The notes beneath the pieces were generated by a model that did no database searches, was not told the DNA's origin, and saw only the letters and a program-made list of their open reading frames with translations. A program made the position numbers and the translations under genes. A stretch of DNA of 6,251 nucleotides from Rhizobiaceae bacterium. Lineage in GTDB: Bacteria; Pseudomonadota; Alphaproteobacteria; Rhizobiales; Rhizobiaceae. This document shows positions 1-6,144 of this stretch, piece by piece. The stretch spans positions 1 to 6,251 of the forward strand of contig CAJYRE010000276.1 in NCBI GenBank assembly GCA_913776675.1, in the 5' to 3' direction. Within the stretch, counting starts at the first letter, position 1. Every line of letters begins with the position of its first letter.

Positions 1-75
1 TGTTAGCGTGATTGCGCAACCATTGCATTGATGTGAACTTTTGATTTTTTGAAAACGACATTTGGGGGCCTGTTT

Positions 76-2238
76 ATGGACACCGAACTCTCACCCGCCG
101 ATTTCATTCAGGCCAGTCGTGTTTTGAACGTGTCCTCGCCGCTGGGTGACGATCAATTGCTGCCAGAGCGGATGGTGGTGGATGAAGGTGTTAATCGCCT
201 GTTCGAAATCACCCTGAATGTGCGGGCCAAGCGCGAGGCGGTGAAACCGGAAGAGCTGATTGGCAAGCTGGTCGATGTGTCTTTGGAAATCCGCCAGGGT
301 GAATTTGACGAAGACGGCGTGCGCCGTCCGTTCAATGGGCTGGTGACCAATCTGTCGGAGGGACCGCCGGTAACGCGTGGGCTTCGCAGCTATACGCTGA
401 CCATCCGTCCGCAGATGTGGTTGCTGTCGCGCCGGTCTGATTGCCGCATCTGGCAAAACAAGACATCTTTGCAGGTGATGGAAACACTGTTTTCCGAACA
501 CGGCATTCCCGCCGCCGCCTCTGCTCCCATGCACAAGCAACCGCTCTCGCGCGAATACAGCGTGCAGTGGAACGAGAGTGATCTGGATTACCTGCTGCGC
601 CGGTTCCAAGAGGACGGCTTGTTCTACTGGTTTGAACATGAAAAGGGCATTCATCGCCTGAAGGTGAGCGATCACAAGGTGGCCTGGAGTGCGCCGTCTG
701 CTGCGGCTGAAGGTGAGGATCGGGTGCGGCTGGCGCAAGGATCTTCCGACCGCAATCACATCACCGAATGGATGCGCGAGTTTTCTTTCATTCCCGGCCA
801 GCGGGCGGGTGCGGACTGGAATTTTGAAACACCGGGCACGGTTCCGCTCAAATCCACCCCATCGCTGATCCAGATGCCGGGTGCCAAGCAGCGAGAGCTG
901 TATGAATATCCGGCCCGGATTGCCGATGATCAGGAAGGCGACCGAGCTGAGACGTTTCGGATGCAGGCAGAGGAAGCCGATCATGAGAAGGTCACGGGCC
1001 AATCGACCGTGCGGGTGCTGGAAGCGGGCCGCCGCTTTACGCCTTATGAAGAACCGCATCCTGAGCATGTGTACGAAGAACACGTCATCACCCGCATCAA
1101 GCACTGGGTGGTGGATCGGTCTTACGAGACCACCGAGAATGAGCCGGAATATCGCAACGAATTTGAAGCCATTCCCTCACGCGTTCCGCTGACACCGCAC
1201 CGCAGCACCAAGCGCCCACGGATTGAGGGTGCGCAGGTGGCCATTGTTGCCGGTCCCGCCGGAGAAGAAATCCACACCGACAAATATGGGCGCATCAAAG
1301 TCTGGTTTCCGTGGGATCGCAAGGCGCAAAAGGATGGCAGCGACACCTGCTGGGTGCGGGTCAGTCAAAACTGGGCAGGCGGGCAATGGGGTGGTCAGAT
1401 CATCCCACGCATCGGCATGGAGGTCATGATTGCCTACATTGATGGTGATCCAGACAGGCCGCTCGTGACCGGCGTTGTGCCGAACCCCAAAAACCCTACC
1501 CCCTATGATCTGCCAGCGAATAAGACAAAGAGCGTGTTCCGCACTAACACGCACAAGTCAAAAGATCCAAACCAGTTCAACGAGTTGAGTTTTGAAGATG
1601 AGGCTGGGCGCGAAGAAATTTACGTACATGCCCAAAAGGATAGAAATGAAAAAATCAATAATAACCACACAGAAAGAATAGATAACAATTGGGTCCAATC
1701 TATTGGTCACAATAAATCTATTGAAGTTAAAAATAACCATAACGAAGTTATTGGCGGTAATATGATGTTGAGCGTCGGCCCGTCAGGAGTGGGCCGTATC
1801 GTTAACTCGGTTTTAGCGTCACTCGTTTCGGGCATAGGCGATGTCGCACGAAGCTTAGGATTGCCGGGATTGCTCAATCCAGGCGAAGGAAGCATGTCCG
1901 TCATTGTAGAAAAAAACAAAACGGAAACTGTTGGTATTTTTAACGCCGTCAATGTCGGGGTTGGAATGACAACAAACGTTGGGTCAGCCTTTAGTGTTAG
2001 TTCTGGTGGAAGACTAAGTTTGATTGCAAATGACACTATGGCACTGTCTTCAGGACACAGTACAGTTGTCAGCAGTGGCGGAGAGTTGCATATCATATGT
2101 GGAGATTCAAAAATTCTTATGCACAAAGATGGTGCTGTTTTTATTTCTGGAAAGAAGCTCATATTTGATTTCAATGATATTGAAGTCAACGGAGACGAAA
2201 AAGTTGTTATAAACTCAGGAAGAATAGACTTAAACTAG
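76..2238 (+). CDS. vgrG: T6SS spike protein VgrG (TssI)
   Basis: This protein forms the trimeric spike at the head of the T6SS tail tube; it is ejected with the Hcp tube and carries effectors. I place the start at ATG 76, giving 720 aa, because it follows a GGGGG run at 64-68. A TTG at 49 would add nine residues but has no ribosome site. In order I see a gp27-like hub (about residues 10-380), a gp5-type OB fold with the hallmark GPAGEEIH...YGRIKVWFPWD (393-414), and WGGQIIPRIGMEVMIAY...GDPDRPLVTGVVPN (438-471). Next come Asn-rich beta-helix repeats (about 528-567), a hydrophobic Gly/Ser/Leu-rich insert (about 566-605), and a DUF2345-like beta-helix end (606-720). No enzymatic C-terminal extension is seen, so cargo is probably non-covalent. 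Base composition falls sharply near residue 490-515. The protein is intact and its family assignment is certain; its specific cargo is inferred. Confidence 0.97.
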   Translation: MDTELSPADFIQASRVLNVSSPLGDDQLLPERMVVDEGVNRLFEITLNVRAKREAVKPEELIGKLVDVSLEIRQGEFDEDGVRRPFNGLVTNLSEGPPVTRGLRSYTLTIRPQMWLLSRRSDCRIWQNKTSLQVMETLFSEHGIPAAASAPMHKQPLSREYSVQWNESDLDYLLRRFQEDGLFYWFEHEKGIHRLKVSDHKVAWSAPSAAAEGEDRVRLAQGSSDRNHITEWMREFSFIPGQRAGADWNFETPGTVPLKSTPSLIQMPGAKQRELYEYPARIADDQEGDRAETFRMQAEEADHEKVTGQSTVRVLEAGRRFTPYEEPHPEHVYEEHVITRIKHWVVDRSYETTENEPEYRNEFEAIPSRVPLTPHRSTKRPRIEGAQVAIVAGPAGEEIHTDKYGRIKVWFPWDRKAQKDGSDTCWVRVSQNWAGGQWGGQIIPRIGMEVMIAYIDGDPDRPLVTGVVPNPKNPTPYDLPANKTKSVFRTNTHKSKDPNQFNELSFEDEAGREEIYVHAQKDRNEKINNNHTERIDNNWVQSIGHNKSIEVKNNHNEVIGGNMMLSVGPSGVGRIVNSVLASLVSGIGDVARSLGLPGLLNPGEGSMSVIVEKNKTETVGIFNAVNVGVGMTTNVGSAFSVSSGGRLSLIANDTMALSSGHSTVVSSGGELHIICGDSKILMHKDGAVFISGKKLIFDFNDIEVNGDEKVVINSGRIDLN

Positions 2239-2254
2239 GGAGGGATGTATTTTG
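2237..2254 (+). promoter_or_regulatory. Ribosome binding site selecting a TTG start
   Basis: A purine run AGGGAGGG begins inside the vgrG stop codon and ends at 2244, seven bases before TTG 2252. The ATG at 2245 touches this run and opens a different frame that stops after about 35 codons, so it is not the start. ATG 2267 would remove the two arginines of the signal peptide n-region. TTG 2252 is therefore the best start for the secreted protein. Confidence 0.65.
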
Positions 2255-2713
2255 AATCGACGATTAATGTCGCTTTTTTCGGCGCTGCTTTCATCGAGTT
2301 TGATTTGGGTTTCAAATGTCGATGCTGCGTCCTGTGTTTTGGATCCACATAAATTTGATTTCATGGACGGTTCTGCACAAGTCTTCCGAAGTGGTTCTGA
2401 GGAGCAAATTAAGCAAGTTTATGGCGTTCTAAAAGACGTTGTTAAAGATCCGTCGAAATACGGAGCGCCAACTATTTTCTACGCAACAAATAATTATCAT
2501 AGCATAACGTCATCTTTATGTGAAAAAAATAAATGCAGCGGTTTGGATATACTTAAAGGATTGCAGAATTGCTCAGCGAATGGGCGAACAAAAGCAGATG
2601 CTTGTTATCCTTTGGCTGTGGTTTACAATGATAAATTATACTGCATACTACAGCCATCCCTCGATAATTACACAGGTAAAAAACCTGTTTCGATATTAAA
2701 TCCCTTTGAATAA
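2252..2713 (+). CDS. Secreted cysteine-rich protein of unknown function (candidate periplasmic immunity protein)
   Basis: I do not recognise this 153-aa protein. It has a Sec signal peptide: two arginines at 3-4, a hydrophobic core from about Leu5 to Val20, and a likely cut after V-D-A (Ala25) or Ala26. The mature part is about 128 aa with six cysteines (28, 90, 95, 107, 118, 131), an even number that suits three disulfides in the periplasm. C28 follows A-A-S, a poor lipobox, so a lipoprotein is less likely. It starts 13 bases after vgrG and ends 10 bases before the next gene, so it is cotranscribed. Its place between VgrG and a hydrophobic candidate effector suggests a periplasmic immunity protein, as seen for amidase and lipase effectors. 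It could instead be a small disulfide-bonded effector. The role is inference; the signal peptide and cysteines are visible. The DNA is A+T-rich like the rest of the cargo block. Confidence 0.85.
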   Translation: MNRRLMSLFSALLSSSLIWVSNVDAASCVLDPHKFDFMDGSAQVFRSGSEEQIKQVYGVLKDVVKDPSKYGAPTIFYATNNYHSITSSLCEKNKCSGLDILKGLQNCSANGRTKADACYPLAVVYNDKLYCILQPSLDNYTGKKPVSILNPFE

Positions 2714-2726
2714 AGGAGGGGTGATG
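2713..2726 (+). promoter_or_regulatory. Strong ribosome binding site overlapping the preceding stop
   Basis: AAGGAGGGG overlaps the TAA (2711-2713) of the secreted-protein gene and lies four to five bases before ATG 2724. An upstream in-frame TTG (2706) precedes the site and GTG 2721 is too close to it, so ATG 2724 is the supported start. The stop/Shine-Dalgarno overlap suggests coupled translation of the two genes. Confidence 0.7.
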
Positions 2727-3710
2727 ACAACTGAAAACAGTTTTCCATATGGAAATGATTTATCTCACCCTGAACGTTGGGCGGGTTTAGCAAACGCAAA
2801 ATCTAGCAGTTGGTTGATTGGCTATGACTCTGGTTGGTCTCTTGTCGTTGGAGCTCATACATTTCTTTTTTTTGGAAAAGAAAACCTGGTTGCGTTTGCC
2901 GCTTCAGTTTATGGAGCTGGTCTTTCAGCTGGTTACGGAGCTGCCAAAGCAGCAAAACGAGTAGAGCGAGGAGCAGCACAATCCGTTCGGGAAGCTCAAA
3001 ATCTGAAAATACCTGAGGAATACGGGGTTTCCAAAAAATTGGAGAAAATCGAAAAGGCCAAAGAAAAGAAAGATATAAAAGATTGGGCGGATTCCAAAAA
3101 TGAAAAAACGAGCGCGCTCGAAATTTATAAGAAACTTCACAGTCAAACGAATGGATTTGAAGCGCTGAAGCCATTTTCGTACAACGATTTGGATTGGACT
3201 ATGGGAGTTGTTTCAGGAGTAGCGGCTGATGTTGCTATAGGCTCTGCGACTTACTATATAACAGATGCGAAAGATTTATTTAAAGGAGTGAATGCCTTTA
3301 ATATAAAGGATGACACGACTATTATAACTGCATCGCTAGGCTCTCTATGGGGTGTATGGAGAACTGAAAAATTTTATTCACTTTGGGATGAGTTAGCATA
3401 CTCTGAGAAAGAAGAGCATCCATTTAGCACTCTAGATGTTCATGAATTCTTTCGAAACTGGAAGTCTCCTCGATATGACGACTATAAAAAAGCGGAATTA
3501 TTCCAAAAACAAGACAAAATAACCCGGGCAATTGCTGAGGATATGCAGAAAAACCCTTCAAAATACGGCTTCGCAGATGAGTTTCAAGCATTGCAAAAAG
3601 TTGTTCAACTGAACGAAGGCGTCTATGCAAATGGAAGAGCTCCGGGCACCAATCCATATTTACCTTGGGTTCCAGCGAGTGAAAAACACCTTTTCTATGA
3701 GTCTTATTAA
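2724..3710 (+). CDS. Hydrophobic-segment protein of unknown function (candidate T6SS effector)
   Basis: This 328-aa protein matches no family I can name. It opens with a polar N-terminus (1-28). A long Gly/Ala-rich hydrophobic stretch follows (about 38-75, from SLVVGAHTFLFF to SAGYGAA). A Lys/Glu-rich segment likely to be helical comes next (about 78-122, including KKLEKIEKAKEKKD). Two further hydrophobic segments follow (159-179 and about 199-212), then a polar, aromatic C-terminal third. There is no signal peptide, lipase, nuclease or amidase signature that I can defend. Hydrophobic hairpins joined by charged helices occur in pore-forming toxins and in some membrane-active T6SS effectors, and the location between vgrG and a PAAR gene is typical of cargo. 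I therefore infer a membrane-acting effector, partnered by the secreted protein upstream or the 186-aa protein downstream. It could instead be a membrane immunity protein. It is A+T-rich, and its stop directly touches the next ATG. Confidence 0.85.
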   Translation: MTTENSFPYGNDLSHPERWAGLANAKSSSWLIGYDSGWSLVVGAHTFLFFGKENLVAFAASVYGAGLSAGYGAAKAAKRVERGAAQSVREAQNLKIPEEYGVSKKLEKIEKAKEKKDIKDWADSKNEKTSALEIYKKLHSQTNGFEALKPFSYNDLDWTMGVVSGVAADVAIGSATYYITDAKDLFKGVNAFNIKDDTTIITASLGSLWGVWRTEKFYSLWDELAYSEKEEHPFSTLDVHEFFRNWKSPRYDDYKKAELFQKQDKITRAIAEDMQKNPSKYGFADEFQALQKVVQLNEGVYANGRAPGTNPYLPWVPASEKHLFYESY

Positions 3711-4271
3711 ATGGAATCAAATGCTCTTAAATTTCCTGAGCCCGTACATTTAAAGGGCAATCATTCACCACTCAGCATTTGGCTTGAAGTTCATTCTGCC
3801 AACCAATTTTGGGCCAAAACTTATGTGCAATTACTCGATACGCCTAGACGCAGTACCGCATTGAGAATTATCGACGACAACCGCGAAACAGCAAGTTCGC
3901 TCAGCAGTTTTCCAGTCGAACGATGGAAGAATGTCTGTAATGGGTTTGGCTGGACGACGATCGCCGCCTCTCTTTTGTCATGGTGCGCGGGAGCCACTCT
4001 GGAAGATGTACTCGATTTTTGGAGATCCAAGCAGATTTTTCCTGAGAGAGGAATTGGTCACGATTTCCCGGCACTACTCATTAATCCGCAACTTCTTCCT
4101 GGAGATAGCCTGACTGATATTATTAGGACAGGGAAAGATGAAATAGGCGTTCTGGTAATTTTAGCATCTAAGATGGGTGATATAGATATTGACGTATCAA
4201 AAGAGAAGCTCTCGATTTTACCGGCTGATTTGCGGAAAATGATAGAATCTCGGAGCAACTCGGATGCTTGA
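3711..4271 (+). CDS. Trp-rich protein of unknown function (candidate adaptor or cytoplasmic immunity protein)
   Basis: I do not recognise this 186-aa protein. It has no signal peptide. The first 104 residues hold six tryptophans (24, 34, 72, 81, 91, 104). Residues 80-103 form a moderately hydrophobic segment containing WTTIAASLLSWCAGATLEDV that looks more like a buried helix than a membrane span, although a span is possible. The C-terminal half is mixed, with a hydrophobic strand at 145-152 and a charged tail. ATG 3711 directly follows the TAA of the 328-aa gene with no convincing ribosome site, so translation is probably coupled to it and the two products may act together. The PAAR gene starts 19 bases downstream. 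That slot often holds a DUF4123, DUF1795 or DUF2169 adaptor, but I see no resemblance to those. A new adaptor or chaperone, or cytoplasmic immunity, are the leading guesses. Confidence 0.82.
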   Translation: MESNALKFPEPVHLKGNHSPLSIWLEVHSANQFWAKTYVQLLDTPRRSTALRIIDDNRETASSLSSFPVERWKNVCNGFGWTTIAASLLSWCAGATLEDVLDFWRSKQIFPERGIGHDFPALLINPQLLPGDSLTDIIRTGKDEIGVLVILASKMGDIDIDVSKEKLSILPADLRKMIESRSNSDA

Positions 4272-4275
4272 GTAC

Positions 4276-4293
4276 AAAGGAGATTAAAGCATG
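4276..4293 (+). promoter_or_regulatory. Ribosome binding site of the PAAR gene
   Basis: AAAGGAG at 4276-4282 lies eight bases before ATG 4291. This supports the start and shows that the PAAR gene can be translated independently of the upstream gene, unlike the 186-aa gene, which has no such site. Confidence 0.7.
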
Positions 4294-4593
4294 CCAGCCA
4301 TTACTCGTCTGGGAGACATGGGCTCAGGACATGCATGTCATTTTCCGCCGACACCATCCATTGAAGCGAGTACAAACGTGTTCGTAAATGGCAAAGGCGC
4401 TGTCCGACTTGGTGATGCCTACGGCCCTCACGCTTGCACTTCATGTCCAAAACCGAGTCATAGTCGTGCCTTGTCAGCCGGTTCACCGACAGTGTTTATT
4501 AATGGCAGGCCTGCCGGTCGTATTGGTGATGCAATTGATTGCGGTGGTGCCGCCGCCGCTGGCTCCGGTAATGTATATTTGGACGAATATTAA
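4291..4593 (+). CDS. PAAR-domain T6SS spike-tip protein
   Basis: This 100-aa protein is a stand-alone PAAR tip. PAAR proteins form a small cone that caps the VgrG trimer, usually holding one metal ion, and sharpens the spike or anchors cargo. Family features visible here are the opening PAITRLGDMGSGHACHFPP, two matching segments NVFVNGKGAVRLGD (29-42) and TVFINGRPAGRIGD (67-80), and a Gly/Ala-rich end. Possible metal ligands are H14, C16, H17, H47, C49, C52, H57 and C84; I cannot assign the actual set. The length is that of a bare PAAR domain, so no toxin is fused. It closes the operon that vgrG opens. In a 60-base sample it is about 52% G+C, closer to the vgrG core than to the A+T-rich genes between. 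A small annotated PAAR protein could alternatively anchor an adaptor-bound effector encoded here. Confidence 0.96.
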   Translation: MPAITRLGDMGSGHACHFPPTPSIEASTNVFVNGKGAVRLGDAYGPHACTSCPKPSHSRALSAGSPTVFINGRPAGRIGDAIDCGGAAAAGSGNVYLDEY

Positions 4594-4742
4594 TTAATAT
4601 GCACATAAAAATGCAATTGCACAGCTCTTTATACGCTGTTGGTTGGGTATCTAAAATTAGATGAAATACTCAATATTGTCGTCGTGACCAACATTTATGC
4701 GCTTATGAATTGCATCAATAGGCTGTATATTTTGTTCCGCGA

Positions 4743-4770
4743 GCAGCAGTGCAGTTCAGGAAAATGCTGC
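4743..4770 (+). terminator. Weak inverted repeat, possible terminator
   Basis: GCAGCA (4743-4748) pairs with TGCTGC (4765-4770) across a 16-base loop. A T-rich stretch occurs only about 16 bases later (4786-4800). This is the nearest thing to a terminator after the PAAR gene, but the loop is long and the T run is displaced, so it may be chance. Confidence 0.2.
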
Positions 4771-4868
4771 GGCTGAGCTAACACGTTTCTTTGTTTGCTT
4801 ACTGTGGGTTGACTACTAAAATTCCGATCGTAGCAGATACGAGCCAAAACGCGTCGTGATCAATTCAA

Positions 4869-4884
4869 TTTCCCGATCGGGAAA
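4869..4884. repeat. Perfect 16-bp palindrome
   Basis: TTTCCCGATCGGGAAA is fully self-complementary. Read as RNA it would be a six-pair stem with a GATC loop; read as DNA it is a symmetric protein-binding site. It lies 69 bases beyond the - strand gene's stop and has no T run on either strand, so a classic terminator is doubtful. A bidirectional terminator of convergent genes or an operator are the alternatives. Confidence 0.5.
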
Positions 4885-5717
4885 ACTCAATGGCAAGGAT
4901 CGTCAAAAAACTGCTAGTAATTGCTCGCCGTGATATTCTACTCCCTTCCGCCTCAAAGATGTAAAGGTTTCAGCTTCGCCGTTTCAGGATCATATGCATA
5001 CTCTGCAATGGTCCCATCTTTTATCCTCTCTACCACTTCATCTACCACGAAGAGCGGTACAAGGAACCACTCCCTTGGCACTACAGGATTGCCAAATCGG
5101 TCCTTGATCTCGATATTGAGCTGGGCGGGGCCAAAAACGCGGTGGATGAGCTTCTCAAGCTTTATGCGGTGGATGTTATATAGCTCATACGTGGCCACTA
5201 TCTCGACATCTGCCAGTAGGAATGTGGCGTCGAGTTTGGCATTGGCAATGCGCTTTTCCACGCTGCCGCTAGTGACGCCGATCTTGTGGACAAGTGCACG
5301 ATTTTGAGCAACCATCGGATGGTTAGATTGGCTGCGCAAGACGTAAATTGTGCCACTGGCTTGATCATCGTCGTCTGCTTCACTGGCAAATAAAGGCCCT
5401 GCCTCTGGCTCTGTTATTCGGCGACCTGCGTCATCCTTGTAAAGAGCGCGCTGGAGTGATCGTAAGAGAAGATTGCTTTCCGTACCGTTCGAATAGATCA
5501 CGCGCAGGCGCGCATCGCTTTCGCCATTTGGGGCTTTGATCATCTCGCCCACTTCGGCCACGTATGCGGTTTGTCCACCCAGAATAAAGAATTGGCCTGC
5601 CTTGATTTCGGCTTTTGAGAAGCCGGCATCTTTCACAAATTGGCGCGTTGCACGTACGCCAGTTTTGAGTTCATCCTGGACCTTATCGAAGAGAGGCTTG
5701 AACTTTTCAAAATCCGC

Positions 5718-5720
5718 TCA
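5718..5720 (-). other. Premature in-frame TGA codon
   Basis: On the - strand the reading is ...NREK, TGA, ADFEKF.... No base is gained or lost, because the two halves share one frame. From memory, relatives carry a cysteine here (REKC-DFE), which would make this a single third-position change from TGC or TGT to TGA. I cannot confirm the relative's residue without an alignment. Confidence 0.75.
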
Positions 5721-5801
5721 TTTTTCACGGTTGGCTATTTCTTCTGCAGCGCGCTTTTCGGCTACTGAGCGAACATGTTTGAGCGTCGTTATCTCGGATG
5801 C

Positions 5802-5831
5802 TTCAACCTCAATGCCCAGCTCTGCCAACAG
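5802..5831 (-). repeat. Protein-level repeat, copy 2 (LLAELGIEVE)
   Basis: These are codons 108-117 of the GIY-YIG gene, upstream of the premature stop. The peptide is identical to copy 1 while the codons have diverged, which points to selection on the peptide and not a recent DNA duplication. Confidence 0.75.
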
Positions 5832-6092
5832 TTCATCGTCGCTCATGTCGTCGGACACAGGAGGGGTGGGGTCTCCCGACAACAAACCTTGATGATCAAG
5901 TGGTGCCACCAGCGTGCGGCATTCATCTAGCATGCGAATGCGCTCGAGCCGTGTTGCATAAAGCCGCTCGAAAATGTCATACTCTTCACCGTGGCGCGGC
6001 GCGTGGCCATGCTCGTCAAAAAAACGCTGAATGTCCTCAAAACCCGCAATGATGCGTTCTTCTCGAGGTGTGCGGCTGGACGCTTTTTTGTC

Positions 6093-6122
6093 CTCAACCT
6101 CTATTCCCAGCTCAGCGAGAAG
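6093..6122 (-). repeat. Protein-level repeat, copy 1 (LLAELGIEVE)
   Basis: These are codons 11-20 of the GIY-YIG gene. Together with the preceding residues, DDALLAELGIEVE matches DDELLAELGIEVE at the second copy (5802-5831). The 30-base copies differ at seven bases, all synonymous. Confidence 0.75.
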
Positions 6123-6144
6123 GGCATCATCTTCGTCGGTAAAA

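Larger units (their letters stand above)
1540..4260. other. A+T-rich segment: VgrG tail plus three-gene cargo
   Basis: Hand counts on 60-base lines give about 50% (601-660), 70% (1201-1260) and 63% (1321-1380) G+C in the vgrG core. They then give 30% (1621-1680), 28% (1681-1740), 30% (2161-2220), 35% (2521-2580) and 42% (3301-3360). The value climbs back to 48% at 4021-4080 and 52% in PAAR. One line inside the VgrG insert (1801-1860) reaches 52%, so the segment is not uniform. The change within vgrG falls just after the conserved GVVPN...TKSVFRTNT region. Exchange of spike tail and cargo as one cassette would explain this, but that is inference. Confidence 0.7.
4594..4952. other. Gene-free region between the converging T6SS operon and GIY-YIG gene
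   Basis: This stretch lies between two convergent units, so it should hold their terminators and no promoter for either. I see no ORF with a ribosome site, no tRNA-like fold and no textbook rho-independent terminator. It contains a 10-bp palindrome TGCAATTGCA near 4612-4621, a GCAGCA/TGCTGC dyad (4743-4770), and a 16-bp palindrome at 4869-4884. It also has a loose 11-base repeat, GTCGTGACCAA at 4681 and GTCGTGATCAA at 4853. No function is clear. Confidence 0.55.

Noticed and set aside
49..75. Alternative TTG start for vgrG adding nine residues
   Set aside because: No ribosome site precedes it, and ATG 76 with a G-rich run upstream begins the family-like sequence directly.
1..75. Promoter upstream of vgrG
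   Set aside because: Only 75 bases are available, and neither a sigma-70 pair with proper spacing nor a sigma-54 GG/GC pair stands out.
91..1104. Long antisense open frame (337 codons) within vgrG
   Set aside because: It lies opposite a clear VgrG core, its predicted peptide is Arg/His/Pro-rich without a domain, and long antisense frames are expected opposite G+C-rich coding sequence.
2912..2938. GxSxG-like lipase motif (GLSAG) in the 328-aa protein
   Set aside because: It lies within a Gly/Ala-rich hydrophobic stretch, without surrounding alpha/beta-hydrolase features or a plausible Asp/His pair, so it looks coincidental.
4599..4664. Short + strand ORF of 21 codons just after PAAR
   Set aside because: No ribosome site and no recognisable content; expected by chance in this A+T-rich stretch.
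4809..4840. TTGACT resembling a -35 promoter box
   Set aside because: No convincing -10 box at 16-18 bases and no gene downstream on that strand.
4890..4964. Short + strand ORF of 24 codons starting MARIVKK
   Set aside because: It is very short, has only a weak GGGA upstream, overlaps the end of the - strand gene, and has no recognisable sequence.
4921..5307. Open + strand frames opposite the GIY-YIG gene
   Set aside because: They are antisense to a well-supported coding frame, Ser/Thr-rich, and have no ribosome site or domain.
5660..5720. Selenocysteine decoding of the TGA in the GIY-YIG gene
   Set aside because: The only hairpin I see just after TGA is a tiny TTGAA/TTCAA element, not a credible bacterial SECIS, and the family is not known for selenoproteins. 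A nonsense mutation is simpler.
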